Notes under the pieces: generated by a model
What the model was told of the DNA's origin: nothing
What the model saw: only the letters and a program-made list of their open reading frames with translations
The model's database searches: none
Assembly: GCA_001890945.1 (NCBI GenBank)
Contig: MLAX01000001.1
Location: 558,001-622,000 of the forward strand
DNA length: 64,000 nt
Source of the DNA: Alphaproteobacteria bacterium AO1-B
GTDB taxonomy: Bacteria > Pseudomonadota > Alphaproteobacteria > Rhizobiales > Stappiaceae
Direction: 5' to 3'
Position numbers and translations under genes: made by a program
Part shown: one piece after another, positions 18,431 to 25,964 of the stretch
Layout: every line of letters begins with the position of its first letter
Numbering within the stretch: the stretch's first letter is position 1

Positions 18431-19033
18431 TTATGTGGCGAAGCGCTTCTCCATCTCAGCGTTGATTTCACTTAATGAGTATATACTGCCAATGCTTCCG
18501 CTGCGTTTTTGCACATGCACCCAATCGCCAATGGAACCTAGAGAAATCAGCCCGTTCTCCTCGGCAATGGCAGCATAAACACGGTAACCCTCAAGATCAT
18601 TCCATTCAGCTGTGCCGTTCTTCTCCCAATAACAGTCCACGGCTTCACCCCATTGATGCCAGCTGTAACCCGGAATGGCGTTTGTGGCCCACTTCCCATT
18701 CTTTGGACCGGCATCATCTATTGCTGAAGCCAAATAGCCGGCACCTGCCGCTTGCAAATCGGATATCTTCTTTTGCACGACTGCAGAAGACCGTGATCGC
18801 CGCCAATATCCACCTTGGGTAACTGGGTGCCTGATGCCATCGTACGGAACCATATTGTAGCCCTGTTTTTGGCATTCCGTTAGCACCACCTCAAGCTTGT
18901 CGGCAAATTCAGGGTCTAGCTCGGACAGCGAAAAGCGTTGTGCAGATTTGAGGGTCTGAACTTCCTCGAATATTTCGCGCGCTACACCGAAAGGGACGTC
19001 CAGTAGTTCATTCTCTTCGGGAATTTCACTCAT
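18431..19033 (-). CDS. M15-family D-Ala-D-Ala carboxypeptidase/endopeptidase-like protein
   Basis: A 200-residue VanY/endolysin-type M15 metallopeptidase. Zinc-site motifs are visible: SWHQWGEAVDCYW (S-x-H-x(3)-G-x-A-x-D, about residues 125-137) and DWVHVQ near the C-terminal third (third ligand histidine). YDGIRHPVTQGGYWRRSRS fits the substrate-binding region of L-Ala-D-Glu or D-Ala-D-Ala peptidases. The first ~45 residues are acidic (EIPEENELLDVPF) and there is no Sec signal peptide, so export would need holin-like release, a secretion system, or lysis. It is third in a minus-strand series with the lysozyme-like and M15A genes. Confidence 0.8.
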   Translation of the reverse strand: MSEIPEENELLDVPFGVAREIFEEVQTLKSAQRFSLSELDPEFADKLEVVLTECQKQGYNMVPYDGIRHPVTQGGYWRRSRSSAVVQKKISDLQAAGAGYLASAIDDAGPKNGKWATNAIPGYSWHQWGEAVDCYWEKNGTAEWNDLEGYRVYAAIAEENGLISLGSIGDWVHVQKRSGSIGSIYSLSEINAEMEKRFAT

Positions 19034-19134
19034 TTGCGTCTTCTCCCTGGAATTCGTGTTTTAGGGCTCGTGTGAATGCCCTATTTCGAAACGAAAATGG
19101 CGGCTTACGCTTGAGTCACAGACCCTTCTCGGGG

Positions 19135-20175
19135 TCAAAGTAGGAAATCACCAGAACCCAGGACTTGACCATCAAACCGTCCTTCGTCGATGAGTTTTTC
19201 GACATAGGTTTTAACGTTCTTCAGGCGCGCGGCGTGCTTGCCAGTAGTGTCGATCTTGGACAAAGCATTAAGCTGTTTTTCAAAGCTGTTCAGCTTCAGC
19301 GCTGCGCGCACTTGGGACCGTGACCCACGGCCGTGGTGGAACATATCGGAAACCCAGATTGCCAGTTCCAAACGCTTTCCGTACAGGCCGAACATTTTCG
19401 CCCGATACCGTAATTTTCGCTTCATGATGTCCACGGACACTTCAACAGTTTTTTGCCGCATGGCAGGATCGTTGATGGCCCACAGTGCGAACTTCGCAGC
19501 GGACAAGACCTCGCGTTCGTCAACGCGTCTTGAATCTGGGTTGAGATATTTCATGAAGTCCGGAATTTGGGTTTCCACCCAAGAGCCGACCGAAACATCA
19601 ACCTCTCGTTCGAGCGTTCTTGGTTGTCCATTAACGATCTCAGCGACCTGACCGTTGTGCAACGTCAGGTCCGGAAAATAGTCTTGGCATGACGGCAACT
19701 GCACCAGTTCGCGCATCAGCAAAATAAGATTGTCGCGGGCTGTGTGCGCTGCCAGCTGATAGAAGCCCCATGTGAAATGAGCGCGATCCCAAGCATTTAT
19801 GGAGATGTAGCGCCCGCCGCTTTCGGCCATAACTGTTGGCCAAAGGAAATGAGACCATGGGCCCACTTCGTTCTCGAATTCGAAGCGATCGTACCTTAGC
19901 AAATTGCTGGCACGGGAAATGCCCCGTCTCGAGCCGTATATATGAACTTTGCCTGCATAGGATCGTTCGCCCGTCGCCGCGTTGACGGCGTAGTATTTTG
20001 TCCCTTTGGCTTGTGGTTCTCCAGACGGTTCTACATTGAGGGAGATTGCCCGCATGGCTTTTTCTACGGTTAGTGTAGCCGGTTTATTAACAGGGATATC
20101 TTCATCGTCGGCAATGTCGTCGAAGCCGGCAAAGGCCCGCAGCTCAATGTCATCTTGGTTGTCAGAGTCAGTCAT
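19135..20175 (-). CDS. Lysozyme/transglycosylase-like protein
   Basis: A 346-residue protein whose middle reads PTVMAESGGRYISINAW then FTWGFYQLAAHT (about residues 112-145). That is the pattern of lytic transglycosylase/lysozyme-fold enzymes: catalytic glutamate, then a G-x-x-Q-x-x-x-x-T element. The N-terminal ~60 residues are very acidic and probably disordered; no signal peptide is seen. It starts 9 bases after the M15A gene and is probably co-transcribed with it. The activity (cleavage of glycan strands) is inferred from the motif, since overall family membership is not certain. Confidence 0.55.
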   Translation of the reverse strand: MTDSDNQDDIELRAFAGFDDIADDEDIPVNKPATLTVEKAMRAISLNVEPSGEPQAKGTKYYAVNAATGERSYAGKVHIYGSRRGISRASNLLRYDRFEFENEVGPWSHFLWPTVMAESGGRYISINAWDRAHFTWGFYQLAAHTARDNLILLMRELVQLPSCQDYFPDLTLHNGQVAEIVNGQPRTLEREVDVSVGSWVETQIPDFMKYLNPDSRRVDEREVLSAAKFALWAINDPAMRQKTVEVSVDIMKRKLRYRAKMFGLYGKRLELAIWVSDMFHHGRGSRSQVRAALKLNSFEKQLNALSKIDTTGKHAARLKNVKTYVEKLIDEGRFDGQVLGSGDFLL

Positions 20176-20184
20176 GGTGTTGCC

Positions 20185-20877
20185 TCAATTGGTTCTCTTA
20201 AAATTGCGGCTGTCGATGTGGACAAAGGACTTGTAGGTTCTCGTCCAAAGCCCCCATTTTTCGCGGACTTTCTCGACAGCGTTGCCCCAATCGGATGGCA
20301 CTCCTTGATATCCGGCAAAGTCGATGGCTCGAAAGTTGAGATGCTGGCTGAATTTGGCGACACCTGAATTCCCTAAGGTAACACGAAGGCACTCATTATA
20401 TTCTGGCGATCGGTAGACTGACGTTGTGCGAATGCGATAGCCAAGAAGGCCACGAATCTCGTCCAATGCCAGGATTGTTGGCACCATGTTGGGCCACAGT
20501 GATTTTGGTGGTATGCCGTTCTTACCCTTGCACGGCCCGCTAGCATTGTTGCCGCCCATCACCAAAAGTTCATGGGGTTGGAAATACACCAGTCCAAGGT
20601 TTGAAAAGAAGGCTTCAAACTCCTCGCGCAGCGTCGCATTGCGGTTGAAAAAACGCTCTATTCGGGGGTCCCACAGCTCTTCAACGTCGCCAAGTGGGGG
20701 TTCGATGATGTTGAATTCGTCGAACAGCGCGTTAAGATCGCCTGGACTGTCATCGCTGTCATTTATGAATGGTTCATCCTCGTGTTTGACAGACTGGATG
20801 CTCTTCGGGTCCGCACCGGCGTTTCGCTCGGATGCAATTTTAAGTACATAATCCTTGAAACCATTTTCTTGTGACAT
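20185..20877 (-). CDS. M15A-family peptidase-like protein
   Basis: A 230-residue protein with a C-terminal peptidase M15A-like domain. YRSPEYNECL (about 160-170) and SQHLNFRAIDFAG (S-x-H-L-x(3)-A-x-D, about 180-192) provide two zinc ligands, and FVHIDSR near 218 the third. The N-terminal ~100 residues form a separate acidic region (SVKHEDEPFINDSDDSPGD) without a signal peptide. It is first of a three-gene minus-strand run with the lysozyme-like and M15 genes. M15A enzymes cut peptide stems of peptidoglycan. Confidence 0.72.
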   Translation of the reverse strand: MSQENGFKDYVLKIASERNAGADPKSIQSVKHEDEPFINDSDDSPGDLNALFDEFNIIEPPLGDVEELWDPRIERFFNRNATLREEFEAFFSNLGLVYFQPHELLVMGGNNASGPCKGKNGIPPKSLWPNMVPTILALDEIRGLLGYRIRTTSVYRSPEYNECLRVTLGNSGVAKFSQHLNFRAIDFAGYQGVPSDWGNAVEKVREKWGLWTRTYKSFVHIDSRNFKRTN

Positions 20878-21529
20878 GCCTTACCTTCTTTACTTGAAAT
20901 AGAGTAATTCACCGCCTATCCAGACACTTACGAGATTTTGATTTTGGTTCGTTCTGCCGCTCCAGCTCAATTTAAAATAATCTGGAGACACCAATTATAA
21001 CGTGCTTTTCAACGAAAACCAATTCTTGCGTGTTTCCAACGAGTATCCAAGTATTGTTTTTGCGGTTTGATTGGTCCTGTTACGGATGCCTGCACAATTT
21101 AATATTGAAGTATTGTTCATGTTCGTTGAACTCATTTAGAGTTTCCGCGATACAAATTTTGACAAAACAGTCCTTGCTTTTGCCACTTATTTGATACCCC
21201 CCGGATAGCGGACGTTGCTGCACCTTGTAGCATAACGAACTATGGGCTCTAAGCGGGCTTTTGTCGCGCGATGTGCCCATGACCGGTTTGGATCGTAAAC
21301 CACCGCGAACACGCTTAGCGCGAACGTCCGCTCGATGTCGGAATCTACCTGTCTCAGTGCAACCGCTGAACGCGTGTTCACCAAAATCGCTTACACAACG
21401 CTTTGTCCGCGAAACGGCACCTTTGATAGACTATCTTGCTCGAAGTTTTATAGTTTTTATCTCAAAAAACTGAGCCTTCGCGCCGACACGTTAAGCGCAA
21501 AGGCTATCATATGAACTCAGACCTCCGCT
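20878..21529. other. Non-coding interval
   Basis: About 650 bases without a supportable gene. Short minus-strand frames (21080-21384) lack start signals and family resemblance. The part next to 20878 should contain the promoter of the peptidoglycan-hydrolase run. Confidence 0.35.
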
Positions 21530-21901
21530 CTATTGTGTGGTCTCATCCGGCCAAGAGTTGCAAATCGTGCGCATCAGTTTTTGAAGATCACGGCAAATAT
21601 CATTGGATGGCAATTGGTGCAGCATGCCCGCTGTCCGGAGGATCTCAGGATTGATGCCGGCATCCAAACGGTCAGTCTTCAGGAACTCTGTCACAGGGAC
21701 GCGTAAGGCCTGACCAATCTGCACCAACCGCTCCACAGTAATCCGGTCAATGCCCTTTTCGTGTTTCTGCAATTGCTGGTGACTGATCCCAAGACGGGTG
21801 CTCAGTTCCACCATGGTCAGATCGCGCATAATGCGCATCGTTCGGATTTTACGACCGAGGTCTTTGTCAAACGTGCTTGGCTGTCTCTTATTGCTGTCCA
21901 T
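21530..21901 (-). CDS. XRE-family transcriptional regulator
   Basis: A 123-residue repressor-type protein. A Cro/CI helix-turn-helix occupies about residues 14-68 (GRKIRTMRIMRDLTMVELSTRLGISHQQLQKHEKG), and the C-terminal ~50 residues are unassigned. The start at 21901 is chosen because GGGAGGCAGCC directly precedes this ATG; a start 16 codons earlier would overlap the previous gene much more. It overlaps the end of the 21888-22295 gene by 14 bases, so they are translationally coupled. Probably a regulator of the conjugative element; the family resembles regulators that alphaproteobacteria use to control accessory genes. Confidence 0.8.
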   Translation of the reverse strand: MDSNKRQPSTFDKDLGRKIRTMRIMRDLTMVELSTRLGISHQQLQKHEKGIDRITVERLVQIGQALRVPVTEFLKTDRLDAGINPEILRTAGMLHQLPSNDICRDLQKLMRTICNSWPDETTQ

Positions 21902-22295
21902 GGCTGCCTCCCGTCGTTTTTGTCGGCGTTGCTGTAGGGTCATTGGCAATCGAAGCCATCAACAGATCCGTCAGCTCCCGGTGATCGTGGCGCGCATCTG
22001 AATAGAGCGCTGTCATTGAACGCGCATGCTCGCGCAACGCGCGCCCTTCATGACTGCGGAAGACATCAAACAACGCGTTGACGGATTGCCCGGTCTTCCA
22101 CTGGCGATAATCGGCCAAAGCGAGTTTTGCCCGCTTGCGAAGGCGCTCAACCTCCGCTTCGGCCTCTTTCAGTGTGAAGAAATCAACGTCTCTGTAGCTG
22201 CCACCGCGCTTGAGGGCCCGAATAGCTTCATTGGCTGCGGTTTCAGGCAGGCGATTGAAAAACCGATCCCAAAGTGTTTCTTTAAATATTGTCAT
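21888..22295 (-). CDS. Hypothetical protein coupled to XRE regulator
   Basis: A 135-residue charged, mainly helical protein (a segment rich in E, A, R and L at about 40-65) with no recognised domain. It precedes the XRE regulator on the minus strand with a 14-base overlap. It is divergent from a second XRE-type gene across a 130-bp AT-rich gap, a layout typical of control regions in mobile elements. Its function is unknown. Confidence 0.5.
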   Translation of the reverse strand: MTIFKETLWDRFFNRLPETAANEAIRALKRGGSYRDVDFFTLKEAEAEVERLRKRAKLALADYRQWKTGQSVNALFDVFRSHEGRALREHARSMTALYSDARHDHRELTDLLMASIANDPTATPTKTTGGSHGQQ

Positions 22296-22435
22296 GTTCT
22301 TTCCCTTTATAATAATAATTAAAACAAATAGTGAATGTATAATTACGTAATAATATTTAATATTTCGTTAAAAATATTCTTTACTATTATAATTATAAGT
22401 ATTATGATGCAGAATAAATTGAATTATTGATTATT

Positions 22436-23062
22436 ATGATGGACATTGCTCAAAAAACACGCGCCTCACGCGCATGGCTAAACTGGACGCAGGAAGATCT
22501 GGTCAAACAGTCCGGACTGTCCCTGGCTGGCATTCAAACAATTGAACGCGGCGAATCCTCACCAACTGTCAGAACACTTAAGAAGCTGGAAAGCGCCTTT
22601 GCATACGCGCATGTGTTTTTCACACAAAACGGCATTGAGTGTCGTCCGTACCAAACACGCACGTACAATAGCTTCATGGACATCCTGGAGGATGCTTATG
22701 CCTCTTTAGAGCCAGATCAGGAAATCATCATGCATTGCGCAGATGAAAGCCGGTCATCGGATGCCGTTAACGAGATGCTTCAGAAAATACGGCAGAAGGG
22801 CTTGATCCTTCGCATGACCCTGAAAGACGGCGACACGAACATTTCCGGCGAGCCAGAATTCTATCGATGGATCGATCCGGACTTGTTCATGAACTCACAG
22901 GTGGAAGTTATTTACGGCGATAAGTTTGTCTTTCACCTGCAGGAAGACGAGCGGAACTTTTTTGTCATGACGCACAACAAAGCCAAGTCTCGCAATGCAC
23001 GAAAACAGTTTGAGTATCATTGGAAAAACGGAAAGACATGGGACGAAATTCAAATGACATAG
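22436..23062 (+). CDS. XRE-type regulator with C-terminal extension
   Basis: A ~208-residue protein. Residues 1-60 form a helix-turn-helix (RAWLNWTQEDLVKQSGLSL, IERGESSPTVRTL); the remaining ~150 residues form a separate domain, possibly nuclease/phospholipase-D-like in pattern but not assignable. The ATG at 22436 is preferred over an upstream TTG. The gene overlaps the following cyclodipeptide-synthase-like gene by 25 bases, indicating coupled translation, and is divergent from the other XRE pair. A regulator tied to the neighbouring enzyme is the simplest reading. Confidence 0.65.
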   Translation: MMDIAQKTRASRAWLNWTQEDLVKQSGLSLAGIQTIERGESSPTVRTLKKLESAFAYAHVFFTQNGIECRPYQTRTYNSFMDILEDAYASLEPDQEIIMHCADESRSSDAVNEMLQKIRQKGLILRMTLKDGDTNISGEPEFYRWIDPDLFMNSQVEVIYGDKFVFHLQEDERNFFVMTHNKAKSRNARKQFEYHWKNGKTWDEIQMT

Positions 23063-23769
23063 CCACTATTGACTGGCGCGGTTACACAGGAAACAAAGCT
23101 GTTTTCCCTGTGTGCATGCGCTCTCCAGCCGTTCGGGGACGGTGTTTGACCGCGCAAATGAAAGCGGCGGCAGAGCACGTTGAGCACCTTGTTCTTCTGG
23201 TTTGCGACAGTCTGGATCGCCACAATATCAAAAACATCGAACACCCGAAGCAAGCCGCATTGGATCTTGCCCAAACATGGATTGAGGGCAACCTTGAGCG
23301 CGTAACACCTTACTTCAAATCAGTAAGGGTTTTGAGATGGGAGGCGGATATTCGCAGCCATCCCCTTTTTGCCAGACGTGTTGCTCAACTCTCCGAGCTT
23401 CGGAAAACGTCTTCTCACTATCGCGATTTGGTCCACACGCTTTCCACCTACTATTTGAACAGCAAGCGTATCCGATTTGAAGCGGATCAAAGACGCGGAC
23501 TTGCAACCGGGTTCGACATCCAGGAAGCGTATGAAAGCTCACGCGATTATTTGGAAGAAGAGTTTGCTGGCAACATGGTGTGCCATGCCATCACCGGCGG
23601 ACTGCCCTTCATCTATCACGGCCTTTGCATTGACGATTATCAGTTTTTTGCCCGTAGCTCGTCCTCAGAAGCGCTCACCTATCCGGTCTTCTTGCCTGTA
23701 AATTCAAAACGCTTAGGGCCCTCACTTCCCGTAAGCTCCTTGTTTGTAGGTACACAACAAGCGGCCTAG
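23038..23769 (+). CDS. Cyclodipeptide-synthase-like protein
   Basis: A ~243-residue protein (usual CDPS length 220-260) with the tRNA-dependent cyclodipeptide synthase pattern. A beta-strand plus helix leads to LVLLVCDSLDRHNI (about 60-73), then W-containing helices with VRVLRWEADIRSHPLF (about 103-118), a basic stretch, and the SRDYLEEEFAGNMVCHAITG segment (about 177-196; the YLxEE block of the family) followed by LPFIYHG. CDPSs take two aminoacyl-tRNAs and make cyclic dipeptides. In the position of the usual I-S-x-G/N-N nucleophile block the sequence reads VCMRSP, so the catalytic serine appears replaced by cysteine. Overlap with a helix-turn-helix gene and location beside ardA suggest a small regulated module. 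The assignment rests on remembered motifs, not a search. Confidence 0.55.
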   Translation: MGRNSNDIATIDWRGYTGNKAVFPVCMRSPAVRGRCLTAQMKAAAEHVEHLVLLVCDSLDRHNIKNIEHPKQAALDLAQTWIEGNLERVTPYFKSVRVLRWEADIRSHPLFARRVAQLSELRKTSSHYRDLVHTLSTYYLNSKRIRFEADQRRGLATGFDIQEAYESSRDYLEEEFAGNMVCHAITGGLPFIYHGLCIDDYQFFARSSSSEALTYPVFLPVNSKRLGPSLPVSSLFVGTQQAA

Positions 23770-23790
23770 AAACGTTTTCTCAAGTTAATT

Positions 23791-23952
23791 GGGGAAACCG
23801 AGAGGCACTGCCTCTTCTCTCCCCACAAGAGGAATAGCCCAGACCGTGGCTCAGTTGCTGGCGCGCCTTGCGCCCGCACCATCCGGGCGATTCCTCTTTG
23901 CCCCTCCCATCTCCGTCCTCGCCGGAGGGCAAGGGTTGCAGATGCGCAACCC
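23791..23952 (+). promoter_or_regulatory. Structured 5' leader before ardA
   Basis: Three successive stem-loops precede ardA. Hairpin 1 is at 23791-23824 (GGGGA...TCCCC outside GAGAGGC/GCCTCTT). Hairpin 2 is at 23827-23898 (AAGAGGAATAGCCC with GGGCGATTCCTCTT, 13 of 14 complementary, with GC-rich inner sequence). Hairpin 3 is at 23933-23952 (perfect GGGTTGC/GCAACCC around a 6-base loop), ending 10 bases before the AAGGAGG ribosome-binding site of ardA. Hairpin 1 may also end the upstream transcript. Regulation of ardA through this leader, or a start-of-entry single-strand promoter role, is inferred. Confidence 0.4.
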
Positions 23953-23974
23953 ATGTTCCCAAAGGAGGATTAAG

Positions 23975-24484
23975 ATGACCGTGACCTTTTACGCCCAGCC
24001 TTATGATATCAACGCAGCGGGCTTTTACTTTACCGATGAAGACAGCTACCGCGAAAAGATAGACAGCGTCGTCAATGACTATGGCGATCCTGTTGAAGAG
24101 TTCGAAATCCAGTTCATCAATGGCTTTGTTCTGGACAGCAAACTCGCCCAAGCCATTACACCCACACAGTGCAATATCATCGCCATGATGGACGCCATGG
24201 CGACTTGGACCGAAGAGCAAAAGCTCAAGGTCGTGATCGCTGTGCATGAAGGCGGCGCGGATTTTGATATCGGTACAGATGAACCCGATGATATCGAGAT
24301 CGATCTCTATCCCGATATGACACTGCAAGAGCTCGCCTTACAGTTTGTCGATGAGGGTCTGTTCGGCGACATCCCTGATCACCTCAGCCGCTACATCGAT
24401 TATGACGCCATCGCCCGCGATCTCGCCTTTGACTATGACGAGGTCATGATCTGCGGCGAACGCTACGTCTATCGGTTGATGTGA
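23975..24484 (+). CDS. ardA: ArdA-type antirestriction protein
   Basis: A 169-residue acidic protein of the ArdA family (usual length 165-180), a DNA mimic that blocks type I restriction enzymes during plasmid or transposon entry. The start follows an AAGGAGG site by 5 bases. Family features: FYAQPYDINAAGFYF at the N-terminus, strongly acidic middle (DEPDDIEIDLYPDM), and the C-terminal IDYDAIARDLAFDYDEV(M)ICGERYVYR block characteristic of ArdA. It lies 14 bases before a small hypothetical gene. Its presence supports the view that this stretch transfers between cells. Confidence 0.9.
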   Translation: MTVTFYAQPYDINAAGFYFTDEDSYREKIDSVVNDYGDPVEEFEIQFINGFVLDSKLAQAITPTQCNIIAMMDAMATWTEEQKLKVVIAVHEGGADFDIGTDEPDDIEIDLYPDMTLQELALQFVDEGLFGDIPDHLSRYIDYDAIARDLAFDYDEVMICGERYVYRLM

Positions 24485-24498
24485 GGGGAGGTGGAAAC

Positions 24499-24927
24499 AT
24501 GATGCAGACACCTCCCATAACCCATATGGGCTATCCGGCCGGGCATTGCTGGTACTATCTGCTGGGAGGCAAGGTGCTCAGCCCCAAGCAGATCAGGCAA
24601 AAAACACTGGACAGCGGCTACCAAGGTTACGCAGCCGAGGATATTGCTTTGGCCGATCGGAAAGCCGAGCCGCTACGGTCAAGTGCGCTGCGCCAGCTTA
24701 GAGCCAAAATCGAAGCCGATCTTCAGCAGGACATCAGCCGATACCGTCAATGCGCTCTAGCCCTGCATCGTTATCGCAAAGCTAGCCCAATCGCCGGCAG
24801 GCCGACATGTGCAGAGAATGTGCATGTGAATCTGAGCCTCAAATACGCGCATCTCGTCAATAACTTCGCGCATTTGGCTACTATCGACAATCTGCTCAAT
24901 CGGCAGGGCGATTTGTTCAGTATTTGA
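24499..24927 (+). CDS. Hypothetical protein co-transcribed with ardA
   Basis: A 142-residue basic protein with no recognised domain. The start at 24499 has a GGGGAGG ribosome-binding site and lies 14 bases downstream of ardA, so the two are one operon. The sequence begins with a short WYYLLGGKVLS motif, followed by helices rich in R, L, A and Q. It may be an accessory entry protein; no function can be read from the sequence. Confidence 0.5.
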   Translation: MMQTPPITHMGYPAGHCWYYLLGGKVLSPKQIRQKTLDSGYQGYAAEDIALADRKAEPLRSSALRQLRAKIEADLQQDISRYRQCALALHRYRKASPIAGRPTCAENVHVNLSLKYAHLVNNFAHLATIDNLLNRQGDLFSI

Positions 24928-25056
24928 TGTCTTCTAAATCATTGCCATGTCGCGTATTCTCCAGTAAACAACTATTAGGTGATGGATTTTTGTTTTGTAA
25001 GTAAAAATAGTATTGCTAGTATTTATTGGCATCTTTTTTATCGAAGGAGCCTTAAA

Positions 25057-25566
25057 TTGCTGTATTGTCGTTTTGCACTAAACAGAGAACGTTTCTGTAA
25101 ACTAACTGTGGACACTCTAAGCGTTCCGGCGTTTTCAGGAAACGGCACCAACAGAAACAACCCCGACGCAACGGCTGTGATCCGGGGCGGTCCGTTACCC
25201 ACTGGTGACTATTACATAGTTGATCGCGAAAGTGGTGGGAGAATTGGAGGCCTGCGCGATTTCTTCTCGAGCCGTGATGAATGGTTTGCGCTTTATCGTA
25301 ACGACGGCAAGCTCGATGACCAAACCTTTGTTCATTCCGTTGCGAGAGGCAATTTCCGACTACATCCAAAAGGCCCTCTTGGGTTGAGCGAGGGATGTGT
25401 AACGGTTGAACATCAGGATGACTTTGATCGTATCCGTCGCAGATTACTTAGAGAAGGCAAACACCGTGTCGGGCAAACAAATGTCATGGCTTATGCGATA
25501 CTTTCAGTTACCCGCGTTCTTGATCCCTACCATCGTTCCGGAGAACAAGAGGTGCAATTTGCCTAA
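25057..25566 (+). CDS. Tlde1-type peptidoglycan-modifying protein (DUF2778)
   Basis: A ~169-residue protein matching the Tlde1/DUF2778 family. FSGNGTNRNNPDA near residue 27, then GGPLPTGDYYIVDRESGG, WFALYRNDGKLDDQTFVHSVARG, and the catalytic block FRLHPKGPLGLSEGCV with histidine and cysteine about 11 residues apart. Tlde1 proteins are L,D-transpeptidase-fold toxins known as type VI effectors that trim or exchange D-amino acids on tetrapeptide stems. The TTG start at 25057 is favoured because AAGGAG lies 7 bases upstream; an ATG further upstream gives an atypical N-terminus. There is no signal peptide. The stop overlaps the next gene, a two-helix membrane protein, by 8 bases, as expected of a toxin-immunity pair. 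Confidence 0.75.
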   Translation: MLYCRFALNRERFCKLTVDTLSVPAFSGNGTNRNNPDATAVIRGGPLPTGDYYIVDRESGGRIGGLRDFFSSRDEWFALYRNDGKLDDQTFVHSVARGNFRLHPKGPLGLSEGCVTVEHQDDFDRIRRRLLREGKHRVGQTNVMAYAILSVTRVLDPYHRSGEQEVQFA

Positions 25567-25840
25567 GCGCTACGTTTACCGGGTTAGTCAATTCATAGTG
25601 TTTTTGATCTTAACACTCATGGTTCTATGGAGTTTATATCAAACCGCATTTGGCCGCGCTTTCATTGGTTTATTTCCTGAAAGCATCTGGAAATATCTGC
25701 TATCATTCTTCGATACGCAGAATATTGAAGAAAGTTCTAATGCTGTATTTTATGTATTATTCTGTTTTAGCTCTCTGATTTCAGCGATTGTTATTGTCGT
25801 ATTTGCCGCTTCCTATCGCTTACTACGCCCCGGAAAATAA
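25559..25840 (+). CDS. Two-helix membrane protein, likely immunity to the Tlde1 protein
   Basis: A ~93-residue membrane protein with two hydrophobic segments (about residues 11-30 and 60-83) separated by a ~30-residue loop. The TTG start at 25559 is chosen from an AGAGGT site 6 bases upstream; it overlaps the Tlde1-type gene by 8 bases. Known Tldi1 immunity proteins are small envelope proteins encoded directly downstream of tlde1, so the arrangement fits. Sequence relation to Tldi1 was not tested, so the role is inferred from size, topology and coupling. Confidence 0.5.
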   Translation: MPKRYVYRVSQFIVFLILTLMVLWSLYQTAFGRAFIGLFPESIWKYLLSFFDTQNIEESSNAVFYVLFCFSSLISAIVIVVFAASYRLLRPGK

Positions 25841-25914
25841 TGTTCGAAAAAAGAGAACTAATCCTGTTTCAGGATGCTAATGCGTACGGAGCAATGGTTT
25901 GTTTGTTGCACCGA

Positions 25915-25940
25915 CAAACGGCGCGTTGCCGCGCCGTTTG
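25915..25940. terminator. Perfect hairpin between convergent genes
   Basis: A perfect 11-bp stem CAAACGGCGCG (25915-25925) / CGCGCCGTTTG (25930-25940) with a 4-base TTGC loop, located between the convergent immunity-like gene (ends 25840) and the VirD4-associated gene (ends 25965). It has the position and stability of a bidirectional terminator, but no T-run on either side. Confidence 0.5.
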
Positions 25941-25964
25941 AAGAGGCGACTGTCTCACTCCCGG

